This document shows, in pieces, positions 60,518-64,000 of a stretch of 64,000 nucleotides of DNA. Within the stretch, counting starts at the first letter, position 1. The number at the start of each line of letters is the position of its first letter. Source of the DNA: Burkholderiales bacterium (GTDB lineage Bacteria > Pseudomonadota > Gammaproteobacteria > Burkholderiales > Burkholderiaceae_C); NCBI GenBank assembly GCA_017307855.1, contig JAFKGD010000013.1:265583-329582 (forward strand), written 5' to 3'. Under the pieces are notes generated by a model. The model saw only the letters and a program-made list of their open reading frames with translations. It made no database searches and was not told the DNA's origin. The position numbers were made by a program, and so were the translations under genes.

Positions 60518-61306
60518 ATGTCGGACATCCTGAACCAGATCGTCGCCGTCAAGCACGAGGAAATCGCCGCGGCGAAGAAGCGCGTGTCGCTGGAAGCCAT
60601 GCGCGCCGATGCCGAGAGCCGCGTGCTTACGCGCGACTTCGAAGGCGCGCTGCGCGCGAAGATCGCCGCCGGACGCGCCGCCGTGATCGCCGAGGTCAAG
60701 AAGGCCAGCCCGTCCAAAGGCGTGCTGCGCGCCGACTTCGAGCCGGCCGACATCGCCCAAAGCTATGCCGGGCACGGCGCGGCCTGCCTGTCGGTGCTGA
60801 CCGACCGCCAGTTCTTCCAGGGCTCGGTGGACTTCCTGAAGCAGGCGCGCGCGTCGTGCGACCTGCCGGTGCTGCGCAAGGACTTCATGGTCGATCCGTA
60901 CCAGGTCTACGAAGCGCGCGCCATGGGCGCTGACTGCATCCTGCTGATCGCTGCCTGCCTCGATGACGCGCGCATGGCCGAGCTCGAAGCGATCGCGCGC
61001 AGCCTCGACATGGCTGTGCTGGTGGAGGTGCACGACGGCGATGAACTCGACCGCGCGCTCAAGCTGCGCACGCCGCTGGTGGGCATCAACAACCGCAACC
61101 TGCGCACGTTCGAGGTGTCGCTGGACACCACGCTCTCGCTGCTGCCGCGCGTGCCGGCGGACCGTTTGCTGGTCACGGAAAGCGGCATCCTCGGCCCGGC
61201 GGACGTGGCGCGCATGCGCGAGGCCGGCGTGCACGCTTTCCTGGTCGGCGAAGCCTTCATGCGTGCGCCCGAGCCGGGCGAGGCGCTGGCCAAGCTGTTC
61301 GGCTGA
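60518..61306 (+). CDS. trpC: Indole-3-glycerol phosphate synthase
   Basis: 262 residues, TIM barrel. Ring closure with decarboxylation to indole-3-glycerol phosphate. Seen: [20 protein letters not shown] near 59, [16 protein letters not shown] near 88, [20 protein letters not shown] near 115 and [19 protein letters not shown] near 184. It is not fused to trpF. It starts 5 bases after the trpD stop; ung follows 3 bases after its stop. Confidence 0.97.
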   Translation: MSDILNQIVAVKHEEIAAAKKRVSLEAMRADAESRVLTRDFEGALRAKIAAGRAAVIAEVKKASPSKGVLRADFEPADIAQSYAGHGAACLSVLTDRQFFQGSVDFLKQARASCDLPVLRKDFMVDPYQVYEARAMGADCILLIAACLDDARMAELEAIARSLDMAVLVEVHDGDELDRALKLRTPLVGINNRNLRTFEVSLDTTLSLLPRVPADRLLVTESGILGPADVARMREAGVHAFLVGEAFMRAPEPGEALAKLFG

Positions 61307-61309
61307 AGC

Positions 61310-62131
61310 GTGGCCCGGCGCCCGGCTTCCTCGCCCGCATCGAGCAACCAGGGTTCGCTCGATTTCGGCACGCCGCCTGCTGCTGCGTACGGCGCACAAC
61401 CGGCGGTCGTCGATCCGGCGTCCGATGCCCCGGCCCCGAGGCTCACGGACGCCGATCCCGACAACTGGCCCGTGGCGACCAACTGGCGCCCCGTGCTCCA
61501 GCCGTTCTGGGAAAGCGCCACGGGCCAGGGCCTGCAGGCCTTCCTGCGCGAGCGGCTGGCGGCAGGCGCGGTCATCTATCCACCGCAGCCGATGCGCGCT
61601 TTGGAGCTGACCGCGCTGGCCGACGTGCGCGTGGTCATCCTGGGTCAGGACCCCTATCACGGACCGGGCCAGGCCGAAGGGCTGGCGTTTTCGGTGGCGC
61701 CTGGCGTGCGCGTGCCGCCGTCGCTGCGCAACATGTTCAAGGAACTGCAGCGCGACCTGGGCGTGCCGCCGGCCGCCGACGGGTCGCTGCTGCGCTGGGC
61801 GCGCCAGGGCGTGTTGCTGCTCAACACGTCGCTCACCGTGGAAGACGGCGCGCCGGCCAGCCATGCCAGGCGCGGCTGGGAAGTGCTCACCGACGCCCTG
61901 GTGGCGGCCGTGTCGGCCCGTGCCGAGCCCTGCGTTTTCCTGTTGTGGGGCGCGCATGCGCAGGCGCGCGGGCGGCTGGTGGATGCGCGCCGGCACCTCG
62001 TACTCACGGCCAACCATCCGTCGCCGCTGGCGGCCTTGCGTCCGCCCGAGCCGTTCATCGGCTGCGGACACTTCGGCCGCGCCAACGATTTCCTGCGCCA
62101 GCACGGGCGCGGCGAAATCGCCTGGGGCTGA
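61310..62131 (+). CDS. ung: Uracil-DNA glycosylase
   Basis: Removes uracil from DNA. 273 residues from GTG 61310. Catalytic D114 and H117 in VVILGQDPYHGPGQAEGLAF, VLLLNTSLTV near 166 and the HPSPLAA loop near 240 (HPSPLS-type). The N-terminal ~45 residues are low-complexity (Ser/Pro/Ala-rich) and not needed for the fold, so the start could lie later. Confidence 0.93.
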   Translation: MARRPASSPASSNQGSLDFGTPPAAAYGAQPAVVDPASDAPAPRLTDADPDNWPVATNWRPVLQPFWESATGQGLQAFLRERLAAGAVIYPPQPMRALELTALADVRVVILGQDPYHGPGQAEGLAFSVAPGVRVPPSLRNMFKELQRDLGVPPAADGSLLRWARQGVLLLNTSLTVEDGAPASHARRGWEVLTDALVAAVSARAEPCVFLLWGAHAQARGRLVDARRHLVLTANHPSPLAALRPPEPFIGCGHFGRANDFLRQHGRGEIAWG

Positions 62132-62143
62132 GCCGCCGCCGCG

Positions 62144-63256
62144 TCAGAAGCCGCGCGGCATCGCCCCCACATAGTCGCGGCGGATGTCGATGGTGCTGCG
62201 CTGACCCAGATCGGCGAAATGGCGGCCCAGCCAGTGCCGGGCCGATTCCTGGCCCATGGCGAACAGCCGGTCGATCAGCACGCCATCGGCCGACAGCTTG
62301 GTGGAGGCCGGAATCTCTTCCATCTCGGTACCGCCGTCGATGCGGTGCAGCAGCATGCTGCGGTACTTCTCGCCCTCCTGCAGGCGCCCGTCCGCCAGCA
62401 GGCGGTTGATGAAATCGATGGTGCGCATCTGCGACAGCAGGCTGGCGTTGAAGGTCAGCTCGTTCACGCGGTCCATGATCTCGTGCGGCGACTGCGGCGT
62501 GTGTTCGCGCTTGAGCGGGTTGATCTGCACCAGCACGATGTCGCTGCTGCGGCAGGCGTTGATGAGCGGCAGCAACGAGGGATTGCCCGAGAAGCCGCCG
62601 TCCCAGTAGTGCTCGCCGTCGATCTCCACGGCCTGGAACATCATCGGCAGGCAGGCCGAGGCCATGACGGCCGAGAGCGTGAGGCGGCGCCCGGCGAAGA
62701 TTTCGGCGCGCCCGGTGCGCACGTGGGTGGCCGAGACGAACACCCTGGGTTGCGACAGTCGGCCGATGGCGTCAAAGTCAATTTCCGATTCCAGCAACTG
62801 GCGCAGCGGGTTGATGTCCAGCGGATTGGCCTGGTAGGGCGACAGCCACTGGCTCATCGCATTGCCAATCATGTGAGCACCTACTTGCTCGCCAGGCCAA
62901 CTGCCAAGAAGCATGCGCATCAAACCCTGTGTCATGGCGCCCAGGCTGCCGAGCCGCGCCACACCCTGCCAGACCCGGGCGAGCGTGGCGCGCGCAGCCT
63001 CATGGGCATGCCCGATGTCGGCACTGGAGCCGGCTTCGGCAAAGCCCTGGGCCATGGCGACGGCATTGATGGCGCCGGCGCTGGTGCCGCTCACGCCTTC
63101 GATGCGGACCCGCCCGTCCGCCAGCAGCGTGTCCAGCACGCCCCAGGTGAACGCGCCGTGCGATCCGCCGCCCTGCAGAGCCAGATTGATCAGGGAATGA
63201 GGCTGTACGGCCGGCGGGGTGCTGGAGGATGGAGGATCGGCGAGGGGTGAGGTCAT
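62144..63256 (-). CDS. Patatin-like phospholipase
   Basis: 370 residues. Oxyanion loop LALQGGGSHGAFTWG at 25-39, nucleophile S59 in GVSGTSAGAINA, and catalytic aspartate in the DGGFSGNP motif near 210. A serine/aspartate-dyad lipid hydrolase (PF01734), without a signal peptide. ATG at 63256 gives MTSPLADPPSS; a start 22 codons upstream is also open. Function and substrate unknown. Confidence 0.88.
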   Translation of the reverse strand: MTSPLADPPSSSTPPAVQPHSLINLALQGGGSHGAFTWGVLDTLLADGRVRIEGVSGTSAGAINAVAMAQGFAEAGSSADIGHAHEAARATLARVWQGVARLGSLGAMTQGLMRMLLGSWPGEQVGAHMIGNAMSQWLSPYQANPLDINPLRQLLESEIDFDAIGRLSQPRVFVSATHVRTGRAEIFAGRRLTLSAVMASACLPMMFQAVEIDGEHYWDGGFSGNPSLLPLINACRSSDIVLVQINPLKREHTPQSPHEIMDRVNELTFNASLLSQMRTIDFINRLLADGRLQEGEKYRSMLLHRIDGGTEMEEIPASTKLSADGVLIDRLFAMGQESARHWLGRHFADLGQRSTIDIRRDYVGAMPRGF

Positions 63257-63365
63257 GGCGGGCGCGGGTCCGGCAGAGCGGCCATTGTGCACTGCAGCAA
63301 TCTTGTCTGCAGTCGAGTGCAATCGGGGGCGGGCAGCGTTTTCTTGCGAAAAGCCGTGCGGCGCC

Positions 63366-63400
63366 TCGCCATTGCAATTAAAGCGTGCTATATTTCGAGG
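63366..63400 (+). promoter_or_regulatory. Promoter of the tRNA cluster
   Basis: -35 TCGCCA (63366-63371, 4 of 6) and -10 TATATT (63389-63394, 5 of 6) are separated by 17 bases. They would start transcription about 6 bases before tRNA-Tyr. Confidence 0.6.
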
Positions 63401-63406
63401 TTCGCC

Positions 63407-63492
63407 GGAGGGGTGCCCGAGTGGCTAAAGGGGGCAGACTGTAAATCTGTTGGCTTACGCCTACGCTGGTTCGAATCCAGCCTCCTCCACCA
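63407..63492 (+). tRNA. tRNA-Tyr (anticodon GTA)
   Basis: 86 nt with encoded CCA. Acceptor GGAGGGG pairs with CTCCTCC (one G-U), anticodon GTA at 63441-63443, long class II variable arm, T-arm GCTGG-TTCGAAT-CCAGC. Confidence 0.97.
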
Positions 63493-63590
63493 GCTTTTTT
63501 CGCATCGGCTTTTGCCGGTGCGATCGAAGCGGCGGCGAATCGATGAAGTGGTGCTGCGGAAGCCCGCTGGGCCGTTGTCCTATGCCCTGC

Positions 63591-63664
63591 GCGGGAGTAG
63601 TTCAATGGTAGAACCCCAGCCTTCCAAGCTGATGACGCGGGTTCGATTCCCGTCTCCCGCTCCA
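63591..63664 (+). tRNA. tRNA-Gly (anticodon TCC)
   Basis: 74 nt with encoded CCA. Acceptor GCGGGAG pairs with CTCCCGC, anticodon TCC at 63623-63625 and T-loop TTCGATT are present. Confidence 0.97.
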
Positions 63665-63703
63665 CGAATCGGTTCCCTGCCTGGTTTGCATGGCGAGCGG
63701 TAT

Positions 63704-63778
<75 letters not shown>

Positions 63779-63854
63779 TAAATTTTGTTTTCGGCGCGCC
63801 AGCCGTCTGCGGCGCCGGCAAGTTGCATCGGTAGATACTTTTTCGGAGTCGAAA

Positions 63855-64000
63855 ATGGCAAAAGGCAAGTTCGAACGTACGAAGCCCCACGTGAACGTGG
63901 GCACGATTGGTCACGTGGACCACGGCAAGACGACGCTGACGGCGGCGATCACGACGGTGCTCTCGAAGGCCTTCGGCGGCGAAGCCAAGGCGTATGACCA
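63855..64000 (+). CDS. tuf: Elongation factor Tu, N-terminal part (cut by window edge)
   Basis: The first 48 codons: [20 protein letters not shown] with the GTPase P-loop GHVDHGKT at 19-26 and [14 protein letters not shown] at the edge. EF-Tu delivers aminoacyl-tRNA to the ribosome. A CGGAG Shine-Dalgarno precedes the ATG. The tRNA-Tyr/Gly/Thr/tuf order is the conserved proteobacterial tufB arrangement. Confidence 0.97.
   Translation, partial: MAKGKFERTKPHVNVGTIGHVDHGKTTLTAAITTVLSKAFGGEAKAYD

Noticed and set aside
63373-63394. TTGCAA as the -35 box for the tRNA promoter
   Set aside because: Only 11 bases separate it from TATATT; TCGCCA at 17-base spacing is a better fit.

Overview
The window is a G+C-rich chromosomal segment from a betaproteobacterium of the order Burkholderiales, most likely a member of the Comamonadaceae. 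This is inferred from the gene order and families: holA-proA, the ferrooxidans-type gshA, a gcr-type 'specific recombinase' membrane protein, a solitary Bug/TctC binding protein, and the tRNA-Tyr/tRNA-Gly/tRNA-Thr/tuf block at the right edge. Coding density is high. No gap without a gene exceeds about 220 bases. I see no insertion sequence, prophage, CRISPR array or integron.

Layout. 1-8.7 kb: the holA tail, proA, gshA (glutathione step 1), kup (K+ uptake), a small disordered protein, then rpe and apaG in divergent orientation around a 12-bp-arm palindrome, and the gcr-like membrane protein. 8.9-15 kb: a CPA2 antiporter translationally coupled to a YbdK-type carboxylate-amine ligase, then thiL, pgpA and pncC interrupted by a divergent tautomerase/LysR pair. 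15-20 kb (minus strand): a four-gene operon whose domain layout matches the phcB-phcS-phcR-phcQ cell-density signalling operon of Ralstonia. 20-31 kb: an FMN-type glutamate synthase homologue, a BUD32-like kinase, a PIN protein, an RNA methyltransferase, rpoN, lptB, lptA, dsbA, a SPOR protein and argS. 30.8-37.9 kb: two PsiF-repeat secreted proteins, a DUF2214 protein, dctA with a hybrid sensor kinase and a LuxR-type regulator, and a LysR regulator.

37.9-45.7 kb holds a catabolic island. An IclR regulator lies between a CoA-transferase/HMG-CoA lyase pair on the minus strand and a plus-strand operon with a periplasmic binding protein, an MDR-type oxidoreductase, an aldehyde dehydrogenase and an iron-type alcohol dehydrogenase. 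A palindrome upstream of the plus-strand operon recurs as a half-site at the lyase start. The enzymes fit oxidation of a primary-alcohol acid to a diacid, CoA activation and retro-Claisen cleavage; mevalonate or 3-hydroxy-3-methylglutarate is a plausible substrate, but this is inference.

45.8-55 kb: glcB (malate synthase G), CsbD and CWC small proteins, a zinc metallopeptidase, an MFS exporter, a class II amidotransferase, gshB (glutathione step 2), a BenE-type permease and a DUF1304 protein. 55-62 kb: gph, a chalcone-isomerase-like protein, then the trp operon (a 27-codon leader peptide with two Trp codons, trpE, trpG, a LysE exporter, trpD, trpC) and ung. 62-64 kb: a patatin-like phospholipase, three tRNA genes and the start of tuf.

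A window-wide pattern is worth noting. At least eleven starts, including proA, rpe, apaG, thiL, argS, gph and the trp leader, have a -10-like hexamer ending only 6-8 bases before the start codon and no Shine-Dalgarno. This predicts leaderless or nearly leaderless mRNAs.
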